A stretch of DNA of 14,989 nt from an uncultured Lysobacteraceae bacterium. Lineage in GTDB: Bacteria > Pseudomonadota > Gammaproteobacteria > Xanthomonadales > Rhodanobacteraceae. The notes under the pieces are model-generated. The model searched no databases. It saw nothing but the letters and a program-made list of their open reading frames with translations, and was not told the DNA's origin. The translations under genes and the position numbers were made by a program. Below, one piece after another: positions 7,534 to 14,989 of the stretch. The stretch covers positions 1-14,989 of the forward strand of contig CAMLSI010000070.1 of the NCBI GenBank assembly GCA_946482585.1, written 5' to 3'. Every line of letters starts with the position of its first letter. The first letter of the stretch is position 1.

Positions 7534-7545
<12 letters not shown>
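7506..7545 (+). other. 11-bp inverted repeat overlapping the 5' side of the TPP aptamer
   Basis: ACCCCCGCTTC at 7506-7516 is the exact reverse complement of GAAGCGGGGGT at 7535-7545, separated by 18 bases. The right arm contains the aptamer P1 5' strand (GAAGC) and the start of P2, so this stem and the aptamer cannot form together. It could be an alternative leader fold or a remnant terminator for tetR. No U-run follows. Confidence 0.7.
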
Positions 7546-9549
<2,004 letters not shown>

Positions 9550-9558
9550 CCAGTCGTT

Positions 9559-9601
9559 GCGACGGCGCCGGAGACCGCGTTGCGGTTTCCGGCGCCGTCG
9601 C
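9559..9601. terminator. 20-bp hairpin between convergent thiC and beta-helix genes
   Basis: Arms 9559-9578 and 9582-9601 pair along all 20 positions, with one G-U, around a GTT loop. It lies 9 bases after the thiC stop and 5 bases from the stop of the minus-strand gene, so it can end transcripts from both sides. The plus side is followed only by GCATTTC and the minus side has no T-run, so efficient intrinsic termination is uncertain. It may serve as a 3'-end stabiliser or a block to antisense read-through. Confidence 0.7.
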
Positions 9602-9606
9602 GCATT

Positions 9607-11190
9607 TCAGAACCCGTAGCGGAAGATCACGTCTTCGGGCGACTGGCGTTCGATCGCGCCGAGATCGACGCGGCCGGCGGCGACGCGCGGAAGGCCGCGC
9701 TGGTCGCCGGTCGCGAGTCCGCTGCCCGACGGGTCGCCCGCATTCAGCACCTGGCTGCCGGTTGCGGGCAACAGACTCAGCGTCGGACCGCCGTTCATCG
9801 CGAGCGGTCCGAGCAGCGGACTGGTTCCCTCGGCTAGGTTTCCGGCGCCGCCCGTGAGGGTCGCGCCGCTGCGATTTTTTACCAAAGTATAATTCGCAGA
9901 AAACAAGCCATTGAGATCTGGCGCAGTGGCCGATACGTTGTCGGCGACGATGGAGTTGCGCAACGTTGCTCCGCCACCGGTGCGCAGGATGCCGCCGCCG
10001 TTCATCGCGTTGTTGCCGACGATCGTGCTGGAAGCGACGGCGAGGCCGGTCTCCGCAGCGCTGTAGATGCCGCCGCCGTTTGCGAGCGCGCTGGTATTGC
10101 CGACCACCGTCGAGTCCGACAGCGCGAGCGTTCCGGCGTCCTGGTAAGCGATGCCTCCACCGGATTGTTGAGCCGTGTTGTTGACCAGGCTCGCGCCGCT
10201 CAGCCTCGCGTTGACGAACGCGGCGCTGATGCCTCCGCCAGTCAGGTTGGCGGTGTTGCCGGTGAGCTGGACGCGGCCGAGCGTCGTCGTGGCGACGATT
10301 GGCAGCGCGTCCGGCGGCTGCGCGCTGATCCAGATTGCGCCGCCCTGCCCCTGCTGCGCAGTATTGCCGGCGAAGCGCGTCAGCACGACTGATGCGGTCG
10401 CGGTCGCTTTCGAGCCGTCGATACGCAAGCCGCCGCCCCCGGTGATGCCCGTGATTGCCGGCGGCAACGTGCTCGACGTGTTGTTGCTGAAGTCGCTCAG
10501 CGAAATGTCGACGCCGACGGCGCGCAGGTAGGCGCCGCCGCCGTTGCGGCTCGCGGTGTTGCCGATTGCCACGACGTTGTCGACGACGACGTGGTCGATG
10601 TCTTGCGCGCCGAACCCGCCGCCGTCCGCCACCGCCGTGTTGTTCTCGAATCGCGTGTTGCGCAACGTCAGCGTTGTCGATGCAGTCGGAAACGCATAGA
10701 GGCCGCCGCCGCGCTGCGCTGCGTTGTTGCGGAACACGCAGTTCGTGATCGTCAGGTCGCTGTCGTCGGTGAAGATCGCCCCTCCCTCGTCGGCGGAACT
10801 GCCGTCGATGAACGTGAGTCCGGCGATATCGACGGCAATGACGTCCTCCGGCGTCGAGGGATCGACGCGGAAAATACGCGAACTGTCGTTGCCGCTGATG
10901 CTGAGGCGCGCCGCTCCCGGCCCGTTGATGCGCAGCGCGTCGATGATGTCGATGGCGCCGCTCGTCAGCGTGATCGTTCCCGTGACGTTGCTGCCGAACG
11001 TGATCGTGTCCGCGCCGGCCGTGCGGTTGGCCTGGTCGATCACGTCGCGCAGGCTTCCGGTGCCGCTGTCGCTGGTGGTGGCGACCGTAAATGTCGCGGC
11101 GCTGCCGATCGCGGGCAGCAAGGCGACAAACAGCGGCAGGCGCGCGCGCAGCCGCAGCGCGCCTTTGCGGCGCGCAGTGATGGTATTCAT
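9607..11190 (-). CDS. Secreted beta-helix (choice-of-anchor Q / Pmp-repeat-like) protein
   Basis: This 527-residue exported protein starts at 11190 with a strong GGAGGAG site. A twin-arginine-free basic N-terminus and signal core (LPLFVALLPAIGSA-A) gives cleavage near residue 32. Next comes the CSLREA-like start of surface beta-helix proteins (FTVATTSDSGTGSLRDVIDQAN). At least eight parallel-beta-helix turns follow with the rhythm [FLV]xxN[TN][AS]...GG[GA][ILF], for example FRNNAAQRGGGLY, FENNTAVADGGGF, FAGNTAQQGQGGAIW, LVNNTAQQSGGGI. These resemble chlamydial Pmp repeats. LLPATGSQVLNAGDPSGSG and DQRGLPRVAAGRVDLGAIE form the choice-of-anchor Q ending. The C-terminus is DVIFRYGF; no autotransporter barrel, LPXTG or PEP-CTERM is visible. 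It is likely extracellular or surface-bound; adhesin or polysaccharide-active roles are both possible and undecided. Codons near 9874-9915 are unusually A+T-rich. Confidence 0.85.
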   Translation of the reverse strand: MNTITARRKGALRLRARLPLFVALLPAIGSAATFTVATTSDSGTGSLRDVIDQANRTAGADTITFGSNVTGTITLTSGAIDIIDALRINGPGAARLSISGNDSSRIFRVDPSTPEDVIAVDIAGLTFIDGSSADEGGAIFTDDSDLTITNCVFRNNAAQRGGGLYAFPTASTTLTLRNTRFENNTAVADGGGFGAQDIDHVVVDNVVAIGNTASRNGGGAYLRAVGVDISLSDFSNNTSSTLPPAITGITGGGGLRIDGSKATATASVVLTRFAGNTAQQGQGGAIWISAQPPDALPIVATTTLGRVQLTGNTANLTGGGISAAFVNARLSGASLVNNTAQQSGGGIAYQDAGTLALSDSTVVGNTSALANGGGIYSAAETGLAVASSTIVGNNAMNGGGILRTGGGATLRNSIVADNVSATAPDLNGLFSANYTLVKNRSGATLTGGAGNLAEGTSPLLGPLAMNGGPTLSLLPATGSQVLNAGDPSGSGLATGDQRGLPRVAAGRVDLGAIERQSPEDVIFRYGF

Positions 11191-11228
11191 GGACTCTCCT
11201 CCCGGGCCGGCTGGCCCCCCGGCGCCGG

Positions 11229-11234
11229 ATCATA
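11229..11234 (-). promoter_or_regulatory. Possible -10 box for the beta-helix gene
   Basis: TATGAT on the minus strand matches the -10 consensus at 5 of 6 positions and lies about 38 bases before the start codon at 11190. No good -35 box is found 16-18 bases further upstream, so the call is weak. The 137-base divergent gap (11191-11327) also has TTGATA at 11269-11274, a possible -35 toward the plus-strand gene, without a clear partner. Confidence 0.3.
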
Positions 11235-11327
11235 GCGGCCGCGTATCGTCGCGCCAGTGCATCCGTCGCACTTGATAGCTACGCTGGCGTACCCCAAGAA
11301 TCCACCATCGCCCCAAGGAAGCCGGCC

Positions 11328-12350
11328 ATGAGCCCGACGGATCCCCTGATCGCCACGCGCAAACGCCTGCCCTGGTTCGGTGCGTTGGGCACGCTGGTGC
11401 TTGTGCTCGTTCTCGCGCTGCTCGCGCTGATGTGGTGGTGGGACTACGAGCCGGACTCCCTCGACGTACAGCGCGAAGCCGACCGACGCGCGCAGGCGGT
11501 CAGCCAGCCCGTCGTCGTCGGCAGCGTCACGACGGCGACGCTGATCGCGAGCCTGGAGACGTTGCTCAACAAGCGCGGCGGCTATCTGAGCAACGACCTG
11601 TTTCCGCCCGGCGCGCTCATGGACAACGTGCCGAACTGGGAATTCGGCGTACTCAGCGCCAGTCGCGACCTGAGCCGTTTCCTGCGCAGCGATTTCAGTC
11701 GCTCGCAGACGCAGAGCGCGGAAGACAAGGATCTGATGGAAGCCGAGCCGCTCCTGTCGAGCCCGAACGATCGCTGGCTGTTCCCCAGTTCGGAAAGCCA
11801 GTACCGCAAGGCGGCTTCGCATCTGAACAGCTATCTCGTGCGCCTTGCGGACGCGGATCAGAGCGACGCGCAGTTCTACGCGCGCGCGGACAATCTCGTG
11901 AACTACCTGCGCGTCGTGTCGAGCCGGCTCGGCTCGCTGTCGCAACGGCTGTCGGCGAGCGTCGGCCAAGTACGCCTGGACACCGACCTGTCCGGCGACC
12001 GCAGCGCCCAGCAATCGACGCCAAGTGCCGGCCCGCGCATGGTGCAGACGCCGTGGACCAAGATCGACGACGTGTTCTACGAGTCACGTGGCTATACCTG
12101 GGCGCTGTTGCAGCAACTGCATGCGATGCAGCGTGATTTCGGACCGGTGCTGCGCGACAAGAACGCGCAGGTCAGTCTGCAGCAGGTCGTGCGCGAGCTC
12201 GAGGAGGGGCAGAAGGGGCTCGGCAGTCCGGTCATCCTCAATGGCACGCCGTTCGGTTTCTTCGGCAACCATTCGCTGGTCATGGCGAACTATGTCTCGC
12301 GCGCGAATGCGGCAATCATCGACCTGATATCGCTGCTCGAACGCGGCTAG
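11328..12350 (+). CDS. DUF2333 family inner-membrane protein
   Basis: This 340-residue protein has one N-terminal membrane helix (GALGTLVLVLVLALLALMWWW, residues ~18-38) after a short basic segment, so most of the chain should be periplasmic. The body matches DUF2333 of gammaproteobacteria: LNKRGGYLSNDLFPPGALMDN, WEFGVL, RSDFSRSQTQSAEDKDL, the PSSESQYRKA and DAQFYARADNL segments, and RLGSLSQRLSASVGQ. It ends with FGFFGNHSLVMANYVSRANAAIIDLISLLERG. The start at 11328 is backed by AAGGAAG about 7 bases upstream. The function of the family is unknown. It stands alone between divergent and convergent neighbours and has its own strong terminator. The body is not repeated or broken, and codon use matches the neighbours. 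Confidence 0.9.
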   Translation: MSPTDPLIATRKRLPWFGALGTLVLVLVLALLALMWWWDYEPDSLDVQREADRRAQAVSQPVVVGSVTTATLIASLETLLNKRGGYLSNDLFPPGALMDNVPNWEFGVLSASRDLSRFLRSDFSRSQTQSAEDKDLMEAEPLLSSPNDRWLFPSSESQYRKAASHLNSYLVRLADADQSDAQFYARADNLVNYLRVVSSRLGSLSQRLSASVGQVRLDTDLSGDRSAQQSTPSAGPRMVQTPWTKIDDVFYESRGYTWALLQQLHAMQRDFGPVLRDKNAQVSLQQVVRELEEGQKGLGSPVILNGTPFGFFGNHSLVMANYVSRANAAIIDLISLLERG

Positions 12351-12373
12351 GGGCGAGTCGGAATCCGACCCTG

Positions 12374-12410
12374 AAACGAAAAAAGCGGCCTTGGGCCGCT
12401 TTTTTTGTTT
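12374..12410. terminator. Bidirectional intrinsic terminator between DUF2333 gene and ppa
   Basis: The GC core GCGGCC/GGCCGC (12385-12399) with a TTG loop is extended by a run of six A on the left and seven T on the right, then by AAAC/GTTT, for a helix of about 17 bp. Either direction yields a stem followed by a U-tract. It lies 24 bases after the DUF2333 stop and 19 bases from the ppa stop, exactly between the convergent genes. Confidence 0.95.
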
Positions 12411-12428
12411 CGCAGCTTCGGCGAGCGA

Positions 12429-12971
12429 TCAGCCGTTGGCCTGATCGGCTTCGTAGCGCGCGACGCCGTCGAGCACATCTTTCTTCGCGCCTTCGGCGCC
12501 GTCCCAGCCCTCGACCTTGACCCACTTGCCCTTCTCGAGATCCTTGTAGTGCTCGAAGAAATGGCCGATTCGTTCAAGCCAATGCGCGGAGACCTGCTTG
12601 ATGTCTTCGATGTGGGCGTAGCCGGCGAAGACCTTCGAGATCGGGACGACGACGAGCTTCTCGTCGCTGCCGGCTTCGTCCGTCATGCGCAGCACACCGA
12701 CTGGACGGCAACGGATCACGGCGCCCGGGACCAGCGGCAGTGGCAGGATCACGAGCGCGTCGAGTGGGTCGCCGTCGCCGCCGAGCGTGTTCGGCACGTA
12801 GCCGTAGTTGCAGGGGTAGCGCATCGGCGTCGACAGCACGCGATCGACGAAGATCGCGCCGCTGGCCTTGTCGACTTCGTATTTGACCGGCTCCGCGTCC
12901 TTCGGAATCTCGATGATGACGTTGATTTCGTTCGGCACGTCTTTGCCGGTGGGAACGCGGTCCAGACCCAT
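12429..12971 (-). CDS. ppa: Soluble inorganic pyrophosphatase (family I)
   Basis: This 180-residue cytosolic enzyme hydrolyses pyrophosphate to phosphate, pulling forward biosynthetic reactions (EC 3.6.1.1). The length and sequence fit bacterial family I: NEINVIIEIPKDAEPVKYEVDK, the substrate-binding RYPCNYGYVPNT, and the metal-binding signature DGDPLDAL, which matches D-x-D-P-x-D. Further conserved elements are KVFAGYAHIEDI and HFFEHYKDLEKGKWVKVEGW near the end. The ATG at 12971 has GGAA about 8 bases upstream. A small GCCCCG-GCG-CGGGGC hairpin lies just before that site. It is downstream of the secreted-protein gene on the same strand, behind that gene's terminator, and shares its neighbourhood with the membrane pyrophosphatase. 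Confidence 0.97.
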   Translation of the reverse strand: MGLDRVPTGKDVPNEINVIIEIPKDAEPVKYEVDKASGAIFVDRVLSTPMRYPCNYGYVPNTLGGDGDPLDALVILPLPLVPGAVIRCRPVGVLRMTDEAGSDEKLVVVPISKVFAGYAHIEDIKQVSAHWLERIGHFFEHYKDLEKGKWVKVEGWDGAEGAKKDVLDGVARYEADQANG

Positions 12972-12989
12972 TGCAGTTTCCAGGATGAG

Positions 12990-13004
12990 GCCCCGGCGCG
13001 GGGC
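12990..13004 (-). other. Small GC hairpin in the ppa leader
   Basis: GCCCCG, three bases, CGGGGC: a perfect 6-bp stem 18 bases upstream of the ppa ATG and near its ribosome site. It could tune translation; there is no sign of a known RNA class. Upstream, TATCCT (about 13017-13022, minus strand) is a possible -10 box without a clear -35. Confidence 0.4.
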
Positions 13005-13068
13005 AGAAGGGCGCGAAGGATACGGAAAATCCTGTTGCGGCGCACCAACGAGGTCCTGGCGAGAAAGC

Positions 13069-13095
13069 GGAGCCGGCGTGCAGGACGCCGGCTCC
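13069..13095 (-). terminator. Terminator-like hairpin after the secreted-protein gene
   Basis: GGAGCCGGCGT and ACGCCGGCTCC pair perfectly (11 bp) around a 5-base loop, 8 bases past the stop codon at 13104. On the minus-strand transcript it is followed by GCTTTCTC, a modest U-containing tract. It probably ends the upstream message before ppa. Confidence 0.7.
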
Positions 13096-13103
13096 CTGTG
13101 GGC

Positions 13104-13931
13104 TTAGGGTTCGAAACCGTTGGCGAAGATCAGGTCGCTCACGCCGATCGTGCCTTCGAGGGTGAATGGGAAGTCTTGCGGATAGTCCGGTGCGGTTGCC
13201 GGGGTGCCGGCGTCGATGACGTCGGCCCAGGTTGCGGTACTCACCGTGAACTGCCGTGCGTTGCCACCGGGATTGTTGCGCGAACCGGGAATGATCTTGC
13301 TCGGTGCGAAGTGCGCTCCGGCCGCGGAGTCGGTCGTGTCCCAACTGATCCAGTAGGTGTTGCCGCCGGTGAAGAAGTCCGTGCCGGCGCAACCGGCCGG
13401 AACGGTCAGCCGGTTCTGCCAGATGCGGCGTGTCGTACCGACGGCCGAGCCTGGCGGCGGGACGGCGCTGTTGAACAGCCGGAACAGGTTCGCGTCGGTG
13501 CTGGCGGCCAGCACATTGGTGGTCGTATCGCCGCAGAGCACCGTGGCGCCGGCATCGCCGGGTCGGCCGTTCCAGATCTGGAGCGTCGCCGCGGTGAACG
13601 GTGAAGGCGTCGCTGCGGATCCGGTCTTGTAGTCGAAGACATTGATCGCCGTCAGGGTCCAGTTTTCGGTGGCGGGTACGGTGAAATCGTCCGCCAGCCG
13701 GAACTGGCCTGCGGGATTGGAAAATCCGGCGGACGCGTTGGCTTCGGTCGTGTTGCCGGTGTCGTGCTGGAGTTCCGACCAATTGGCGCCGGCCGGCGCG
13801 GCGGATCCGCTTTCAGACGTGGGGCCTGAACTCAGAGTGCCGTTGACATAGATCTGTGCAAACGCTGCAGGCGCGAGCAATAGCGAGGAAACCGCAGCAA
13901 CAATCCGAACAAATCTGGGATAGCTCGACAT
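13104..13931 (-). CDS. Secreted protein of unknown function with IFxxGFE-type C-terminus
   Basis: This 275-residue protein has a clear Sec signal peptide (RFVRIVAAVSSLLLAPAAFA-Q, cleavage near 26) and a good GGAG site before the ATG at 13931. The mature part is Thr/Ser/Gly/Asn-rich and looks all-beta: GQFRLADDFTVPATENWTLTAINVF, FTAATLQIWNGRPGD, FTGGNTYWISWDT and ARQFTVSTATWADVID. This pattern recalls exported beta-sandwich domains in which a 'debut' segment LADDFTVP is followed by LxIWNG and YWxSW. I cannot name a family with confidence. One Cys pair (in VLCGD and AGCAG) may form a disulfide. The chain ends DLIFANGFEP, close to the DVIFRYGF end of the beta-helix protein in this window. It lies between hppA and ppa on the same strand. 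The function is unknown; the location is outside the cytoplasm. Confidence 0.82.
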   Translation of the reverse strand: MSSYPRFVRIVAAVSSLLLAPAAFAQIYVNGTLSSGPTSESGSAAPAGANWSELQHDTGNTTEANASAGFSNPAGQFRLADDFTVPATENWTLTAINVFDYKTGSAATPSPFTAATLQIWNGRPGDAGATVLCGDTTTNVLAASTDANLFRLFNSAVPPPGSAVGTTRRIWQNRLTVPAGCAGTDFFTGGNTYWISWDTTDSAAGAHFAPSKIIPGSRNNPGGNARQFTVSTATWADVIDAGTPATAPDYPQDFPFTLEGTIGVSDLIFANGFEP

Positions 13932-13947
13932 CGTCTTCTCCGGTAAT

Positions 13948-13978
13948 GAACGGAAGCCTGCGAGATAGGTTTCCGTTC
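13948..13978 (-). other. 12-bp hairpin in the leader of the secreted-protein gene
   Basis: GAACGGAAGCCT (13948-13959) pairs with AGGTTTCCGTTC (13967-13978) with a single G-T mismatch/wobble and a 7-base loop. It ends 16 bases upstream of the start codon at 13931, close to the ribosome-binding site. It has no U-tract, so a leader or mRNA-stability role is more likely than termination. Confidence 0.55.
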
Positions 13979-13995
13979 CGCGTGGAGGGAGGGGC

Positions 13996-14026
13996 GCCGT
14001 ACCGCCCCACGCGAAGGCGATACGGC
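13996..14026. other. Interrupted inverted repeat in the hppA downstream spacer
   Basis: GCCGTA-cc-GCC and GGC-ga-TACGGC form a stem with a 2x2 internal loop and a 9-base apical loop. It is part of a 215-base gene-free spacer (13932-14146). No U-run follows on either strand. Confidence 0.4.
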
Positions 14027-14065
14027 AATCCGCTCAAACCGGCAGGAAGTCGACATCTTCCGCCG

Positions 14066-14146
14066 CTGAATACCTCACCGCATGCAGTCAGGACGCATGC
14101 GGCGACTGAGTACCTCACCACATACTAGTATGTATGCGTGCGGACG
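14066..14146. repeat. Two-copy imperfect tandem repeat (~40 bp) with palindromes, just past hppA
   Basis: Segments 14066-14085 and 14106-14125 agree at 17 of 20 positions (core TACCTCACC), with starts exactly 40 bases apart. The following ~20 bases of each copy are also weakly alike and end in GCATGCGG / GCGTGCGG. Copy 1 forms CCGCATGC/GCATGCGG (14078-14102, 9-base loop). Copy 2 contains a perfect 14-bp palindrome, ACATACTAGTATGT (14120-14133). It starts right at the hppA stop, so it may act as an hppA 3'-end structure or be a degenerate REP-like element. Confidence 0.6.
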
Positions 14147-14989
14147 TTAAAGGAGCGGTACCAGCAGCAGGGCGACGATGTTGATGATCTTGATCAACGG
14201 GTTCACCGCGGGGCCGGCCGTATCCTTGTACGGGTCGCCGACGGTGTCGCCGGTCACGGCCGCCTTGTGCGCGTCCGAACCTTTGCCGCCATGGTGTCCG
14301 TCCTCGATGTATTTCTTCGCATTGTCCCAGGCGCCACCGCCCGTGGTCATGGAAATCGCGACGAACAGGCCCGTGACGATGGTGCCGATGAGGAGCCCGC
14401 CCAGCGCCTGCGGTCCGAGCAGGAACGCGACGGCGACAGGTACGGCCACCGGCAACAAGGACGGGATCATCATTTCCTTGATCGCGGCCTTGGTCAGCAT
14501 GTCGACCGCGCGCGAGTAGTCCGGCTTGGCCTTGCCTTCCATGATGCCGGGGATCTCGCGGAACTGGCGGCGCACTTCTTCGACGACGGCACTGGCCGAG
14601 CGACCGACGGCCTCCATTGCCATGGCCCCGAACAGATAGGGGATCAGGTCGCCGAGGAACAGGCCGATGATGACCATGTGGTTCGACAGGTCGAAGGTCG
14701 CGACTTTGCCCACTGCTTCGAGGTTGTGCGTGTAGTCGGCGAACAGCACGAGCGCTGCGAGGCCGGCCGAGCCGATCGCATAGCCCTTGGTCACGGCCTT
14801 CGTCGTATTGCCGACCGCGTCGAGCGGATCGGTCACGGCGCGGACTTCGGGCGGCAGTTCGGCCATTTCGGCAATGCCGCCGGCGTTGTCCGTGATCGGA
14901 CCGTAGGCGTCGAGCGCGACGATCATGCCGGCCATCGACAGCATCGACGTGGCGGCGATCGCGATGCCGTACAGGCCGGCGAGATAGTG
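14147..14989 (-). CDS. hppA: Membrane-bound proton-pumping pyrophosphatase, C-terminal part (start beyond right edge)
   Basis: The visible 280 residues are open to the right edge and begin within [22 protein letters not shown]. They carry the hallmark segment [18 protein letters not shown], then [30 protein letters not shown] and the next helices up to the C-terminal [29 protein letters not shown], which is the normal end of the family. The enzyme is an integral inner-membrane dimer that couples pyrophosphate hydrolysis to proton export. In [10 protein letters not shown], Lys (codon 14798-14800) and Thr (14789-14791) occupy the positions known to distinguish K+-independent H+-PPases (Lys) from K+-dependent ones (Ala). 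At least six membrane helices are in this part. The full protein is normally about 670-700 residues, so over half lies outside the window. Confidence 0.97.
   Translation of the reverse strand, partial: HYLAGLYGIAIAATSMLSMAGMIVALDAYGPITDNAGGIAEMAELPPEVRAVTDPLDAVGNTTKAVTKGYAIGSAGLAALVLFADYTHNLEAVGKVATFDLSNHMVIIGLFLGDLIPYLFGAMAMEAVGRSASAVVEEVRRQFREIPGIMEGKAKPDYSRAVDMLTKAAIKEMMIPSLLPVAVPVAVAFLLGPQALGGLLIGTIVTGLFVAISMTTGGGAWDNAKKYIEDGHHGGKGSDAHKAAVTGDTVGDPYKDTAGPAVNPLIKIINIVALLLVPLL

Noticed and set aside
12405..13604. 399-codon plus-strand frame opposite ppa and the secreted-protein gene
   Set aside because: It begins within the terminator region and runs antisense through two well-supported genes; composition is shadow-like.
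14066..14146. Possible CRISPR or phage attachment site
   Set aside because: Only two imperfect copies with a 40-base period, no conserved spacer arrangement, no cas genes, integrase or tRNA nearby.

Overview
The window looks like chromosomal DNA from a G+C-rich gammaproteobacterium, most likely in the Xanthomonadales/Lysobacterales (Rhodanobacteraceae- or Lysobacter-like). The supporting evidence is the strong G+C-biased codon use, a tolC gene preceded by a Pcm-like methyltransferase, a DUF2333 membrane protein, a TPP-riboswitch-controlled thiC, a soluble and a membrane pyrophosphatase close together, and exported proteins ending in an 'IFxxGF(E)' tail that I associate with this group. The taxonomic call is inference. 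There is no sign of a phage, an insertion sequence, CRISPR, tRNA or rRNA.

Left region (1-7476), an efflux block. On the minus strand, read right to left, are a lipoprotein periplasmic adaptor, an RND inner-membrane pump, a small unknown protein of 105 residues that starts 10 bases after the pump stop codon, an atypical isoaspartyl-methyltransferase-like protein, and a TolC-family outer-membrane channel cut by the left edge. A TetR/AcrR repressor is divergent from the adaptor across a 93-bp A+T-rich control region. Together these could supply all three layers of a tripartite pump plus its local regulator. A perfect 14-bp-arm hairpin lies between the adaptor and pump genes.

Middle region (7477-9606), thiamine. 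A clear TPP riboswitch precedes thiC (plus strand). The leader also holds an 11-bp inverted repeat that overlaps the 5' strand of the aptamer, and a small stem that would cover the thiC Shine-Dalgarno sequence. A 20-bp hairpin closes the gene at the convergent junction.

Right region (9607-14989). In order: a secreted beta-helix protein with Pmp-like FxxN/GG(A/G) repeats (minus); a DUF2333 inner-membrane protein (plus) with a textbook bidirectional terminator; soluble inorganic pyrophosphatase ppa (minus); a secreted protein of unknown function (minus); a 215-bp spacer full of hairpins and a two-copy repeat; and the C-terminal part of a proton-pumping membrane pyrophosphatase (minus, cut by the right edge) with the lysine that marks the K+-independent class. 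The two secreted proteins are unrelated in their bodies but end in the same short motif, D-[VL]-I-F-x-x-G-F. I find this the most thought-provoking observation here. I did not find a convincing novel multi-gene system; most of the window is recognisable chromosomal content.
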